From Blastococcus sp. Marseille-P5729 (lineage in GTDB: Bacteria; Actinomycetota; Actinomycetes; Mycobacteriales; Antricoccaceae): DNA of 64,000 bases. Below the pieces are notes generated by a model that saw only the letters and a program-made list of their open reading frames with translations, searched no databases and was not told the origin of the DNA. Both the position numbers and the translations under genes were made by a program. Where the stretch lies: assembly GCF_900292035.1 (NCBI RefSeq), contig NZ_OMPO01000002.1:682001-746000 (forward strand), written 5' to 3'. Positions 17,126 through 27,619 of the stretch are shown piece after piece. The first letter of the stretch is position 1; the number at the start of each line of letters is the position of its first letter.

Positions 17126-18394
17126 ATGGCCAAGCGGACTCAAGCGATCGTCGGCATCAGCGCAGCGATCGCGATCGCGCTCACCGGCTGCAGCACGAAG
17201 GCGGATGACGGTTCGTCCTCCGGGAGCGGCGACAGCGGCGACGTGAAGACCGACGTCGGCGTGACCGACACCGAGATCAAGCTGGGCGTGCTGACCGACA
17301 TGTCGGGCCCGTTCAAGGAGGGCGGCCTCGGCCAGACCCACGGCAACGAGCTGTGGGCCGACGACGTGAACGCCGCCGGCGGCATCTGCGGCCGCGACAT
17401 CGTCCTCGACGTCCAGGACATGGGCTACAAGGCCGACAACGCCGTCCCGATGTACGAGACCATGAAGCAGGAGAACCTCGGTCTGCTCCAGCTGCTCGGC
17501 TCGCCGATCCTCGCGGCCCTCAAGCAGAAGATCACCACCGACAAGGTGCTGTCGGTGCCGGGCTCGTGGGCATCGACCAACCTCGACTCCGAGTCGGTGC
17601 TGATGGTCGGGCAGACCTACGACGTCGAGATGATCAACATCATGGCCTGGGCCCAGGAGCAGGGCCTGATCAACGAGGGTGACAAGCTCGGCCACATCTA
17701 CGTCGACTCGGAGTACGGCCAGAACGGTCTGCTCGGCTCGCAGAGCTATGCCAAGGACAACGACATGGAGATCGTGCCGGTCGCCGTGGCCGGCACCGAC
17801 ACCGACATGACCGCGACCGTCACCAAGCTCAAGGCGGACGGCGTCAAGGCCATCCTGCTCACCGTTGCTCCGGCCGCCACCGCCTCGGTCGCCGTCCAGA
17901 ACGCCGGCCAGGGCCTGAACGTCCCGATGCTCGGCAACAACCCGACCTTCGCGCCCGCCCAGCTGCAGAACGACAGCGTCGTCCAGGCCTTCTCTCAGTT
18001 CTACGTCTCGACGTCGGTGAACTCCTTCAGCAGCGAGGACGAGATGGTCCAGCAGGTGCTCGAGGCCTACGAGGCGAAGGGCTACGAGGAGGCGCCGTAC
18101 GACGCGGTGCTGCTCGGTTACAGCTACGGGTTGGCCTGGGAGGCCGTGCTCAACAAGGCGTGCGACGAGGGCGACCTGACCCGTCAGGGCATCCTCGACG
18201 CCAAGGGGCAGGTCGACAACGTCGACACGAAGGAGCTGACCGGCCCGCTCGACTTCTCCGTGCCCGGTGCGTCGTCGAGCCGTCAGGCCTTCATCGCCCA
18301 GCCGGACAAGGACGCGATCTCGGGAACAAAGATCGTGGAGAAGCTCTACGAGTCCGAGGCGGCGAAGAAGTACAAGGCACCGTTCGAGAAGTAA
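17126..18394 (+). CDS. substrate-binding lipoprotein 3 of the liv array
   Basis: This 422-residue receptor has lipid-anchor Cys 22 (IALTGC), then the shared TDVGVTDTEIKLGVLTDMSGPF block. The pocket segment reads GSWASTNLDSESVLMVGQTYDVEM, close to paralogues 4 and 5. The C-terminal lobe keeps the KACDEGDLTRQG Cys segment and ends KYKAPFEK. It has a very good ribosome site (GAGGAGG, 17113-17119) before ATG 17126 and a 250-bp upstream region containing TTGACA (17023-17028), which may be a -35 box. It should present ligand to the shared LivHM permease, unless the array members serve other permeases elsewhere; this cannot be decided here. Confidence 0.92.
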   Translation: MAKRTQAIVGISAAIAIALTGCSTKADDGSSSGSGDSGDVKTDVGVTDTEIKLGVLTDMSGPFKEGGLGQTHGNELWADDVNAAGGICGRDIVLDVQDMGYKADNAVPMYETMKQENLGLLQLLGSPILAALKQKITTDKVLSVPGSWASTNLDSESVLMVGQTYDVEMINIMAWAQEQGLINEGDKLGHIYVDSEYGQNGLLGSQSYAKDNDMEIVPVAVAGTDTDMTATVTKLKADGVKAILLTVAPAATASVAVQNAGQGLNVPMLGNNPTFAPAQLQNDSVVQAFSQFYVSTSVNSFSSEDEMVQQVLEAYEAKGYEEAPYDAVLLGYSYGLAWEAVLNKACDEGDLTRQGILDAKGQVDNVDTKELTGPLDFSVPGASSSRQAFIAQPDKDAISGTKIVEKLYESEAAKKYKAPFEK

Positions 18395-18402
18395 CCCGCT
18401 GC

Positions 18403-18445
18403 GCTCTGGGCAGGGACCGGGGGCATGCCAGCCCCTGCCCAGAGC
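18403..18445 (+). terminator. hairpin after binding protein 3
   Basis: A 13-bp stem (GCTCTGGGCAGGG with CCCTGCCCAGAGC) and a loop of about 17 bases begins 9 bp after the stop. Only ~45 bp then remain before the next start codon, so the next gene may be reached by read-through. Confidence 0.75.
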
Positions 18446-18488
18446 GGGCACCTACCCCCACAAGTCCCGAAAGGACAAGATTCACACA

Positions 18489-19748
18489 ATGAACAAGAAG
18501 CTCAGCGCCGCAGCGGCGGGCCTGGCCACCCTCACCCTGGCAGTCACCGGCTGCTCGACCAAGGCCAGCGACGACTCCGGCGGCGGGGGCGGCGGCGGCG
18601 TCCAGACCGACATCGGCGTCACCGACGACGAGATCACCCTGACTGCCTTCGCCGACCTCTCCGGCGTGTTCAAGGTGCTCTCCCAGGCCTTCACCCACGG
18701 CAACCAGATCTGGGCTGATGAGGTCAACGCGGCCGGCGGCATCTGCGAGCGTGACATCAAGATCAACGTCCAGGACACCGGCTACAAGGTCGACCTCGCC
18801 GTCCCGATCTACGAGTCGGTCAAGGGCACCGACCTCGGCGCCATCCAGATGGTCGGCTCGCCGATCCTCGCGGCACTCAAGCAGAAGATCATCGCCGACA
18901 AGATGGTCGTCTCGCCGGGCTCGTGGGCCTCGGTGAACCTCGATGCTCCCGAGGTCATGATGGTCGGCCAGACCTACGACATCGAGATGCTCAACGGTCT
19001 GTCCTGGCTGCAGCAGGAAGGCAAGATCGCCGACGGGGACAAGATCGGCCACATCTACACCGACTCGGAGTACGGCCAGGGTGCGGTCATGGGCAGCGAT
19101 GCCTATGCCAAGGAGCACAACCTTGAGGTGCTCAAGGCTCCGCTCGGCGCGACCGACACCGACATGACCGCCACGATCACCAAGTTCAAGGCCGAGGGTG
19201 TCAAGGCGATCGCGATCACCACCCCGCCGGCTGCGGTCTCCTCGACCGTGGTGCAGAACGTCGCGCAGGGGCTGAACGTGCCAATCATCGGCTCCAACCC
19301 GACCTTCTCGCCGACCATGTTCAGCGATCAGGCCGTGGTCGACGGCCTGGCGAACTACTTCCTCATCTCCTCGACCGCGCCGTACGGCACCGACATCGAG
19401 ATCGCCAAGAAGGTCGCTGCCGAGTACGAGTCGCGCACCCAGGACGAGCCGAACATCGGCGTCCTGCAGGCCTACGTCACGGGCCTGGTCTGGGGCGAGG
19501 TCCTCAAGAAGGCCTGCGACAACGGCGACCTGACCCGCGAGGGCATCCTCGAGGCCAAGGGCCAGGTCGACAATGTCGACACCCAGGGTGCGGCGGGCGC
19601 GATCGACTTCTCGAAGGAAGGCGCTCCCTCCAGCCGCGAGGCGTTCATTCTGAGCCCGGACGCCAACGCGCCCGACAAGCTCACGATCACCGCCGATCTG
19701 TTCTCCTCGGAGGAGGCGAAGGCGTACAAGGCCCCGCACGAGAAGTAA
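18489..19748 (+). CDS. substrate-binding lipoprotein 4 of the liv array
   Basis: This 419-residue receptor has lipobox Cys 22 (AVTGC) followed by a run of seven glycines as linker and TDIGVTDDEITLTAFADLSGVF. Distinct features include EYGQGAVMGSDAYAK where the others read EYGQNGLLGSQ or similar, and TPPAAVSSTVVQN in the hinge region. It ends YKAPHEK, as does paralogue 5, and the two may be the most recent duplicates at that end. ATG 18489 follows CGAAAGGAC with about 13 bases between. It has the shortest upstream region of the array, so it may share a transcript with paralogue 3. Confidence 0.92.
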   Translation: MNKKLSAAAAGLATLTLAVTGCSTKASDDSGGGGGGGVQTDIGVTDDEITLTAFADLSGVFKVLSQAFTHGNQIWADEVNAAGGICERDIKINVQDTGYKVDLAVPIYESVKGTDLGAIQMVGSPILAALKQKIIADKMVVSPGSWASVNLDAPEVMMVGQTYDIEMLNGLSWLQQEGKIADGDKIGHIYTDSEYGQGAVMGSDAYAKEHNLEVLKAPLGATDTDMTATITKFKAEGVKAIAITTPPAAVSSTVVQNVAQGLNVPIIGSNPTFSPTMFSDQAVVDGLANYFLISSTAPYGTDIEIAKKVAAEYESRTQDEPNIGVLQAYVTGLVWGEVLKKACDNGDLTREGILEAKGQVDNVDTQGAAGAIDFSKEGAPSSREAFILSPDANAPDKLTITADLFSSEEAKAYKAPHEK

Positions 19749-19772
19749 CAGCCCACACGACCCAGATGACGG

Positions 19773-19800
19773 GAGGGTGGCCGCGATCGTGGCCACCCTC
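19773..19800 (+). terminator. hairpin terminator after binding protein 4
   Basis: A 10-bp stem (GAGGGTGGCC with GGCCACCCTC) enclosing an 8-base loop lies 24 bp after the stop codon. No strong U-tract is present. Confidence 0.75.
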
Positions 19801-19915
19801 GCGTCATGCCTCCTCCCGAATCGCACTATGACGCAGGCCATACTGCGGGTTAGTTGTTGTGAACCGCCGCGGGTACCCAATCCGCCTACCGGAAGATTTT
19901 CCCCTAGGAGAAGTG

Positions 19916-21184
19916 ATGTTCAAGAAATCCGTCGCAGCCGTAAGCGCTTCGGCCGCTGTGCTCATCGCGATCAGCGGATGCTCGGTCAAGGCAGAGGACT
20001 CCGGTGGCGGCGGGGGTGACTCCGGCAGTCTGAAGACCGATGTCGGGGTCACCGACGCCGAGATCTCGCTGGGCATCCTGGGCGATCACTCGGGGCCCTT
20101 CAAGGCCTCGGGGCTGGCGACCACGCACGGCAACCAGATGTGGGTCGAGCAGGTCAACGAGCAGGGCGGCATCTGCGACCGCAAGATCACCCTCGACATC
20201 AACGACGCGGGCTACAAGCCCGACAATGCAGTCGCCCTTTACCAGACAATGAAGGGCAAGGACCTGGCGATCATCCAGCTCATCGGCTCGCCCATCCTGG
20301 CCGCCCTCAAGCAGCAGATCACCACCGACAAGATGCTGACGATCCCGTCAGCCTGGGCCTCGGCCAACCTGGACTCCGAGGCGATCTTGATGATCGGGCA
20401 GACCTACGACGTGGAGATGATCAACGGCCTGGCCTGGCTGCAGCAGGAGGGCAAGATCGCCAAGGGTGACAAGATCGGCCACATCTACGTCGACTCCGAG
20501 TACGGTCAGAACGCGATCCTCGGCTCGCAGTACTACGCCGAGGAGCACGACCTGGAGATCGTGAAGACGGCGGTCCAGGCCACCGACACCGACATGACCG
20601 CGACCGTCACGAAGCTCAAGGACGAGGGAGTCAAAGCGATCCTGCTCAGCGTCGCTCCCGCCGCCACCGGCTCGATCGCGATCCAGAACGCCTCGCAGGG
20701 GCTGAACGTCCCGCTGGTCGGCAACAACCCGACCTTCTCGGTGACCCTGCTGAAGGACGAGGCAGTGACGCAGGCGCTGGCGAACTTCCACCTGGTGAAC
20801 TCGATGGCCGCCTACGACTCGCAGGACATCCCGCTGTCGACGGAGATGGCGGCGAAGTACAAGGAGCAGTTCCCCGACCTGCCGCCGGAGAAGTCGATCC
20901 CGACCGGCTATGTCTACGGCATGGCGATGGAGCAGATCCTCAAGCAGGCCTGCGAGGACGGCGACATGACCCGTCAGGGTCTGCTCGATGCGAAGTCCAA
21001 GGTGGACTCGGTGGACACCCAAGGCCTGACCGGCAAGCTCGACTTCTCCAAGCCCGGCGCGCCGACGACCCGTGAGGCGTACATTCTCGAGGTGGACGCC
21101 GCCGAGCCCGTCGGGTTGAAGAACGTCGGTGGACTGTTCAGCTCCGAGGAGGCCAAGGCCTACAAGGCACCCCACGAGAAGTAG
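19916..21184 (+). CDS. substrate-binding lipoprotein 5 of the liv array
   Basis: This last, 422-residue member of the array has lipobox Cys 22 (AISGC), a Gly-rich linker, then TDVGVTDAEISLGILGDHSGPF. The pocket region reads SAWASANLDSEAILMIGQTYDVEM. The Cys in GGIC and in KQACEDGDMTRQG are conserved and the end is YKAPHEK. ATG 19916 follows a strong TAGGAG with 5 bases of spacing; an upstream in-frame start would spoil the signal peptide. A 116-bp region separates it from the previous terminator. As for its paralogues, it should be an extracytoplasmic lipoprotein delivering a small polar ligand to the importer; the ligand is unknown. Confidence 0.92.
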   Translation: MFKKSVAAVSASAAVLIAISGCSVKAEDSGGGGGDSGSLKTDVGVTDAEISLGILGDHSGPFKASGLATTHGNQMWVEQVNEQGGICDRKITLDINDAGYKPDNAVALYQTMKGKDLAIIQLIGSPILAALKQQITTDKMLTIPSAWASANLDSEAILMIGQTYDVEMINGLAWLQQEGKIAKGDKIGHIYVDSEYGQNAILGSQYYAEEHDLEIVKTAVQATDTDMTATVTKLKDEGVKAILLSVAPAATGSIAIQNASQGLNVPLVGNNPTFSVTLLKDEAVTQALANFHLVNSMAAYDSQDIPLSTEMAAKYKEQFPDLPPEKSIPTGYVYGMAMEQILKQACEDGDMTRQGLLDAKSKVDSVDTQGLTGKLDFSKPGAPTTREAYILEVDAAEPVGLKNVGGLFSSEEAKAYKAPHEK

Positions 21185-21206
21185 CCGACTCAGCACCACG
21201 CTCTGG

Positions 21207-21236
21207 TGAGGGCGGCCGCCTTGGCGGCCGCCCTCA
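21207..21236 (+). terminator. bidirectional hairpin terminator between array and thpR
   Basis: A perfect 14-bp stem (TGAGGGCGGCCGCC and complement) with a TT loop is present. Its last three bases are the stop codon of the convergent thpR gene, so one hairpin serves the end of the array and the 3' end of the opposite operon. Confidence 0.85.
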
Positions 21237-21743
21237 TCCCATGAGAGGGAAGCTCTCGAGCGGCTCGTAACGCGGAGCCCGACCCCTCTCGAGGAAGGAC
21301 CGCAGCAGGACGACCGAGCCGACCTCGAAGCGTCTGCTGCGCAGCCCGGCCAACTCGGTCACCGCGCCGGTCAGGTCGGCGCGCTCGCGGGAGCGTGCGA
21401 CGGTGACGTGTGGGGTCTGACCGGGCCCGGCGAGCCTGGCCCACGGGTCCTGGCCGAGCTCGACCGCGGCGTACAGCACCTTCGCCATCCAGTCGTGCGG
21501 AAAGCACCCGGCGCCCGAGATCGCCGCGGTGAACGGCGCGACCGCAGCACAGCGCTGCTCCCAGTGGTCGATCTGCCGGTCGAGCTCACGCTCACCGCAC
21601 TCGCCGAGGAAGCGAACCGTCAGATGCAGGTTCTCCGGGCGCACCCACCGCAGGTCGGGGCGGATCTCGCGCAGGACGTCGAGACTCTCGCTTAGCTCGT
21701 CGCGGACGTCGGCCGGCAGCGTGATCGCGGTGAAGATGCGCAT
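21234..21743 (-). CDS. thpR: RNA 2',3'-cyclic phosphodiesterase (2'-5' RNA ligase family)
   Basis: This 169-residue protein of the 2H phosphoesterase family has two HxTx catalytic motifs, HLTVRFLG (near residue 40) and HVTVARSRE (near 112), plus the N-terminal MRIFTAITLPADVRDEL typical of ThpR. It opens 2',3'-cyclic phosphate ends of RNA; older annotations call it 2'-5' RNA ligase. ATG 21743 shares its A with the TGA stop of the ROK kinase upstream (TGATG), so the two are translationally coupled. The stop codon lies within the array terminator hairpin. Confidence 0.92.
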   Translation of the reverse strand: MRIFTAITLPADVRDELSESLDVLREIRPDLRWVRPENLHLTVRFLGECGERELDRQIDHWEQRCAAVAPFTAAISGAGCFPHDWMAKVLYAAVELGQDPWARLAGPGQTPHVTVARSRERADLTGAVTELAGLRSRRFEVGSVVLLRSFLERGRAPRYEPLESFPLMG

Positions 21744-22642
21744 CAGCCGATGCCCAGCCGGGCTCGCACATAGGTCGCCGCGCCGATCAGCGGAGCGTCG
21801 GAACCGAGCGCACCGACCAGCACCGGCACGCCCCGAAGCGGACGCATCACCTCGCCGGTGAAGGCCGCCGCCACCTGGTCGGTGTAGAGCGGGCCGATCT
21901 GTGTCACTCCCCCGGTCAGGATCAGCGCGTCGATGTCGATGACGTTGGCCAGACCGGCGACCGCCCGGCCCAGCCACAGCGCACCCTCGGTGAGCACCGC
22001 TGCCGCCAGCGGATCGCCGCCGGCAGCGAGCTCGGCGATCTCCGGCAGTGTCTGCGGTCCCCCTCGCGCAACCGAACGAGCGACCATCGCAGGGCCGCTG
22101 GCGACCGCCTCCAGATGATCACTGCGCCCGCACCCGCACGGTCGCTCGCCGTCCGTACCGGCGAGCAGGTGCGCGAGCTCCCCGGCGGTGCCGTGCATCC
22201 CCTCTTCGAGCCGGCCGTTTATCAACAGGGCGCCGCCGATCCCGGTGCCGACGCTGACCACCAGCACTCGCGAGAAGCCCTGGGCGATGCCGTGGGCGAG
22301 CTCGCCGACACCGGCGGCGTTGACGTCGTTGGTGACGGCATAGGGCAGATCGAAGCGCTCGCCGATCGCTGGGCCGATCCGGGCGCCGTCGTACTCGGGC
22401 TTGCTGTCGCTGGCAACGACCGTGCCCTCGATCGGGTGGATGGTGCCGGGTGATCCGATGCCGATGGCATCGACCGGTTCCTCCCCGATCACGCGCTCGA
22501 GCAGCGTGAGCGAGGCAGCAACGACCTCATCAGCGGCGGTCGGCGCCGAGGCCTCGAGGCGGGAGTGCAGCCGCCCGTCGCGGCGTACCAGGCCTGCGGC
22601 GAGCGTCGTCCCGCCGATGTCGATGGCGGCGGTGAAGCTCAT
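21743..22642 (-). CDS. ROK-family sugar kinase
   Basis: This 299-residue kinase begins with the phosphate-binding AIDIGGTTLAAGLV and contains the catalytic-region Asp in VTNDVNAAG. It also has the SVGTGIGGALLI ATP motif, the ROK zinc-site cluster (CGCGRSDHLEAVASGPAM) and the late LTGGVTQIG segment. The usual ROK spacing is CxCGxxGC-E, and here the second half is shortened (CGCGRSDHLE), so one zinc-ligand Cys is replaced; this may weaken metal binding. There is no DNA-binding domain, so it is an enzyme and not a NagC-type repressor. Likely substrates are glucose or an N-acetyl-hexosamine. It is coupled to thpR and follows the GT87 gene by 9 bp. Confidence 0.85.
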   Translation of the reverse strand: MSFTAAIDIGGTTLAAGLVRRDGRLHSRLEASAPTAADEVVAASLTLLERVIGEEPVDAIGIGSPGTIHPIEGTVVASDSKPEYDGARIGPAIGERFDLPYAVTNDVNAAGVGELAHGIAQGFSRVLVVSVGTGIGGALLINGRLEEGMHGTAGELAHLLAGTDGERPCGCGRSDHLEAVASGPAMVARSVARGGPQTLPEIAELAAGGDPLAAAVLTEGALWLGRAVAGLANVIDIDALILTGGVTQIGPLYTDQVAAAFTGEVMRPLRGVPVLVGALGSDAPLIGAATYVRARLGIG

Positions 22643-22651
22643 GAGCGCAGC

Positions 22652-23968
22652 CTACCGACGTACGGCGAGCCCTCTGTCGTCGTCCGCCGTCGGCGCAGGC
22701 GCCCTCGGCGGGGCGGGAGTGCCCTCGCTGCGTAGCAGGACGACCGGCACGACCGCGGCGATCGCGATCGCCGCGAAGGCGCGCAGGTTGGCGAATACCC
22801 AGTCGATCCAGGCCACGTCCGGAAGGCCGAGATGGCCGGTGATGTGTGCGCGCACCCCGAAGGTCATGATGAACCCGAGGAAGACCATCCAGGCGATCTG
22901 CACCCCGGGCCGGCGCGAGATCATCACGAACATCGCCATCCACAGCCACACCTGGTGATGGGTCCAGCTGATCGGGCTCGCCACGACCATGGCGGCACCG
23001 ATGATGATCAGCGCGCTGAAGTCGTCCCCGGCGCGAAGCAGCGCCGCCGCCCGCCGCCATGCGAGCACGAGCACCAGGAGGGCGAGCGCCAGGTACAGCA
23101 CCTTCTGTGCGGCCCCCTCCATGCCCATCCGCATCAGCAGCGCGCCGAGGCCTTGGTTGGGCACCCCCTTGTACTGCCCGAAACGCGGGAGGTCGCCGGC
23201 CTTGCTGGTCACGTAGTCGACCATCGCGCTGGGGAAGATCGCGACGCCGATCGCGCTCAGCACCGCGAACAGGCCTGCGCCGTTGTAGGCCTGGCGGCGC
23301 CGTCCGGCCAGCCACAGCGCCGGCAGCACGGCCAGCGGTGTCAGCTTCACGGCCGCGACGAAGCCGGTGATCAGCCCGCCGTACGACGGCCAGCGCCGGC
23401 AGACGACCAGGACGTCGATGCTGACCAACGCCACCAGCAGCAGGCTGATCTGACCGAGCCGGGTGCCGACCAGCACCGGTCCGCTGAGCCCCAGCGCGAT
23501 GCACAGCAGCGGGGTGGCGATGCTGGCGGGAATGCGGGCTAGCAGGCCATCGGGAGCGGTGAAGATCCGCGCGTACCGCGGGATGAGGTATGCGATCGCA
23601 AGGACGCTGGCACCCGCCCAGAGCAGCGCCAGGACCTTCATCGCCGTATAGGGAACCGCGGCGAACGGCAGGAACGGCAGGACGCCGAAGGGCGGATAGG
23701 TGAAGGGAAGCCCGTCGCCGCCCACCCGGAACTCGTACAGGGCGCCGCCGTCGAGCACCCATTGCGCGCTGCCGACGTACACCTGCAGATCGCTCATCCG
23801 CGGTCTCGAGGCGAACGGGTTGTACTCGCGCAGGACGGCGTAGGTGACCGCGAGCGCAGCGAGCCACGCGAGCGCGACGACGAACCGGTGAGTGGTGGCG
23901 TGACGGGCGCGGGGGCGCGTGGTCGATCGAGTTCGCGGAGCGTCGTGCGTGTTCAGCTGGTCCACCAC
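22652..23968 (-). CDS. GT87 polyprenyl-phosphate-mannose-type glycosyltransferase
   Basis: This polytopic membrane protein has about 10-12 hydrophobic helices. The first external loop contains SDLQVYVGSAQWVLDGGALYEF and the FTYPPFGVLPFLPFA motif that marks the actinobacterial GT87/DUF2029 mannosyltransferases. These enzymes add alpha-linked mannose or arabinose units to cell-envelope glycolipids outside the membrane using lipid-linked donors. The C-terminal ~30 residues are polar. GTG 23968 is chosen as start because it follows TAGG and a TAACCT box just upstream could even make it leaderless; GTG 24007 would add 13 residues. The acceptor cannot be told. It is probably co-transcribed with the ROK kinase and thpR. 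Confidence 0.82.
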   Translation of the reverse strand: MVDQLNTHDAPRTRSTTRPRARHATTHRFVVALAWLAALAVTYAVLREYNPFASRPRMSDLQVYVGSAQWVLDGGALYEFRVGGDGLPFTYPPFGVLPFLPFAAVPYTAMKVLALLWAGASVLAIAYLIPRYARIFTAPDGLLARIPASIATPLLCIALGLSGPVLVGTRLGQISLLLVALVSIDVLVVCRRWPSYGGLITGFVAAVKLTPLAVLPALWLAGRRRQAYNGAGLFAVLSAIGVAIFPSAMVDYVTSKAGDLPRFGQYKGVPNQGLGALLMRMGMEGAAQKVLYLALALLVLVLAWRRAAALLRAGDDFSALIIIGAAMVVASPISWTHHQVWLWMAMFVMISRRPGVQIAWMVFLGFIMTFGVRAHITGHLGLPDVAWIDWVFANLRAFAAIAIAAVVPVVLLRSEGTPAPPRAPAPTADDDRGLAVRR

Positions 23969-24049
23969 AAGACCTAGGTTAGTGGTCCTGAGTGACCGGC
24001 GCACCACGCCCAGGCAAGGTGCGGTTGAACGAACGGGTCTACAAGAGCG

Positions 24050-24083
24050 CAGTGGGCCCCGACCGCGCGGTCGGGGCCCACTG
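24050..24083 (-). terminator. groEL terminator hairpin
   Basis: A near-perfect ~15-bp stem (AGTGGGCCCCGACC paired across a GCGC loop, plus one closing C-G pair) lies about 23 bp after the groEL stop codon on the minus strand. It may also insulate groEL from the divergent GT87 gene. Confidence 0.85.
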
Positions 24084-24105
24084 TGCAGCGGTGGTGCGAT
24101 GGCGC

Positions 24106-25731
<1,626 letters not shown>

Positions 25732-25900
25732 CTACATCCATCCTTATTACGGGGAAGTCCCTCGTGGGGAAGTATTGAGTGTCTGACCCCTACGGTGCCC
25801 GCGACGGACGACAGCCGGCTCGCACACCGCAGCCCACGAGATCTGCTCGAGGACACGACGTACGTCGCACTGCCTCACCGGGAGGCCAACGGTGGCTACG

Positions 25901-25927
25901 TTAGCACTCAGCCATCGAGAGTGCTAA
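25901..25927. promoter_or_regulatory. CIRCE element (HrcA operator) of groEL
   Basis: A perfect inverted repeat TTAGCACTC - 9 bases - GAGTGCTAA matches the canonical CIRCE consensus. It lies about 170 bp before the groEL start. HrcA should bind here and repress groEL until heat or misfolding stress titrates it. The hrcA gene is not in this window. Confidence 0.97.
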
Positions 25928-26037
25928 CTGCCGTCCGAACAGCTTGGCGAAGAAACCCTGCGATGCTGAACACCTAGGCGAGGGCCCCCACCCCGCTATC
26001 CGGCCTGGAGCTTGGTAAAACCCACCGCATCCAGGGG

Positions 26038-26507
<470 letters not shown>

Positions 26508-26516
26508 GATCGATCC

Positions 26517-27605
26517 ATGCTGACCTTCCCGACCACCCCGAGCGGCCGTCTGGTGGCGGACGACGAGCGAGCCCGGATCCTGGCCGCGCCGGGCTTCGGC
26601 ACCCACTTCACCGACCACATGGCGCAGGCGACGTGGACGCCGGGTGCCGGATGGCACGACGACAAGGTCGGCGCGGTGGAGCCCTTCGTGCTGCATCCTG
26701 CGGCCGCCGTCCTGCACTACGCGCAGGAGATCTTCGAGGGCATGAAGGCCTACCGCCGGACCGATGGCTCGGTGTGGCTGTTCCGCCCGGATCGCAACGC
26801 CGCCCGGTTCCAGTCCTCCGCGCGCCGGCTGTGTCTTCCCGAGCTGCCGGCGGAGGATTTCGTGCGGTCCATCGAGCAGCTGGTGCGCACGGATGCCGCG
26901 TGGGTTCCCGAGGTCCGGACCGAGGAGTCGCTGTACATCCGCCCGTTCATGGTCGCGACCGAGACCTTCCTCGGCGTCCGGCCGGCCCACGAGGTCGCCT
27001 ACCGGGTGATCGCCTCGCCCGCCGAGGCCTACTTCAAGAAGAAGGAGGGTGAGGCTCCCGGCGTCCGCCTGTGGATCAGCGGGCATTACACGCGCGCCGC
27101 CCGAGGCGGCACGGGCGCGGCGAAGTGCGGCGGCAACTACGCCGCGAGCCTGGCCGCGCAGATGGAGGCCGCCGCGCACGGGTGCGACCAGGTGCTCTAC
27201 CTCGATCCGGACGGGCAGTCGCTCGAGGAGTCCGGCACGATGAACATCTGCCTGGTGACCGCGGACGGCGAGCTGCTCACCCCCGGTCTCGGTACGATCC
27301 TGGAGGGCGTCACCCGTGACAGCGTGCTCGCGATCGCGGCTGAGCACGGGCTCACCCCGGTCGAGCGCACGATCACCCTCGACGAGCTGATCGCTGGTGC
27401 GCGCTCCGGCCAGGTCACCGAGGTCTTCGCCTGCGGAACGGCCGCGGTCATCACCCCCATCACCCACTTCGCCAGCGACACCCAGTCCACGGACGTCGGA
27501 GGCGGCCGCGCCGGCGAGAAGACGATGGCGATCCGCCAGCACCTGCTCGACGTGCAGCTGGGGCGGGCCGAGGACACGCATGGCTGGTGCCACCAGGTCT
27601 GCTAG
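26517..27605 (+). CDS. ilvE: branched-chain amino acid aminotransferase
   Basis: This 362-residue fold-type IV PLP enzyme catalyses the last step of Leu, Ile and Val synthesis and the first of their breakdown. Visible marks include HYAQEIFEGMKAYR, RFQSSARRLCLPELP, the PLP Lys in the GAAKCGGNYAASL segment, and YLDPDGQSLEESGTMN. The later TPGLGTILEGVTRDSVL contributes phosphate binding. Length and motifs match the group II bacterial BCAT. ATG 26517 begins ten bases after the upstream remnant's stop. The gene is followed by an amidase after 14 bp, so co-transcription is likely. Confidence 0.95.
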   Translation: MLTFPTTPSGRLVADDERARILAAPGFGTHFTDHMAQATWTPGAGWHDDKVGAVEPFVLHPAAAVLHYAQEIFEGMKAYRRTDGSVWLFRPDRNAARFQSSARRLCLPELPAEDFVRSIEQLVRTDAAWVPEVRTEESLYIRPFMVATETFLGVRPAHEVAYRVIASPAEAYFKKKEGEAPGVRLWISGHYTRAARGGTGAAKCGGNYAASLAAQMEAAAHGCDQVLYLDPDGQSLEESGTMNICLVTADGELLTPGLGTILEGVTRDSVLAIAAEHGLTPVERTITLDELIAGARSGQVTEVFACGTAAVITPITHFASDTQSTDVGGGRAGEKTMAIRQHLLDVQLGRAEDTHGWCHQVC

Positions 27606-27619
27606 GGCAAGGTGGGGGC

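Noticed and set aside
18267-18488. Extended N-terminus of the fourth binding protein
   Set aside because: It would overlap the end of the third receptor and bury the signal peptide and lipobox that begin at ATG 18489.
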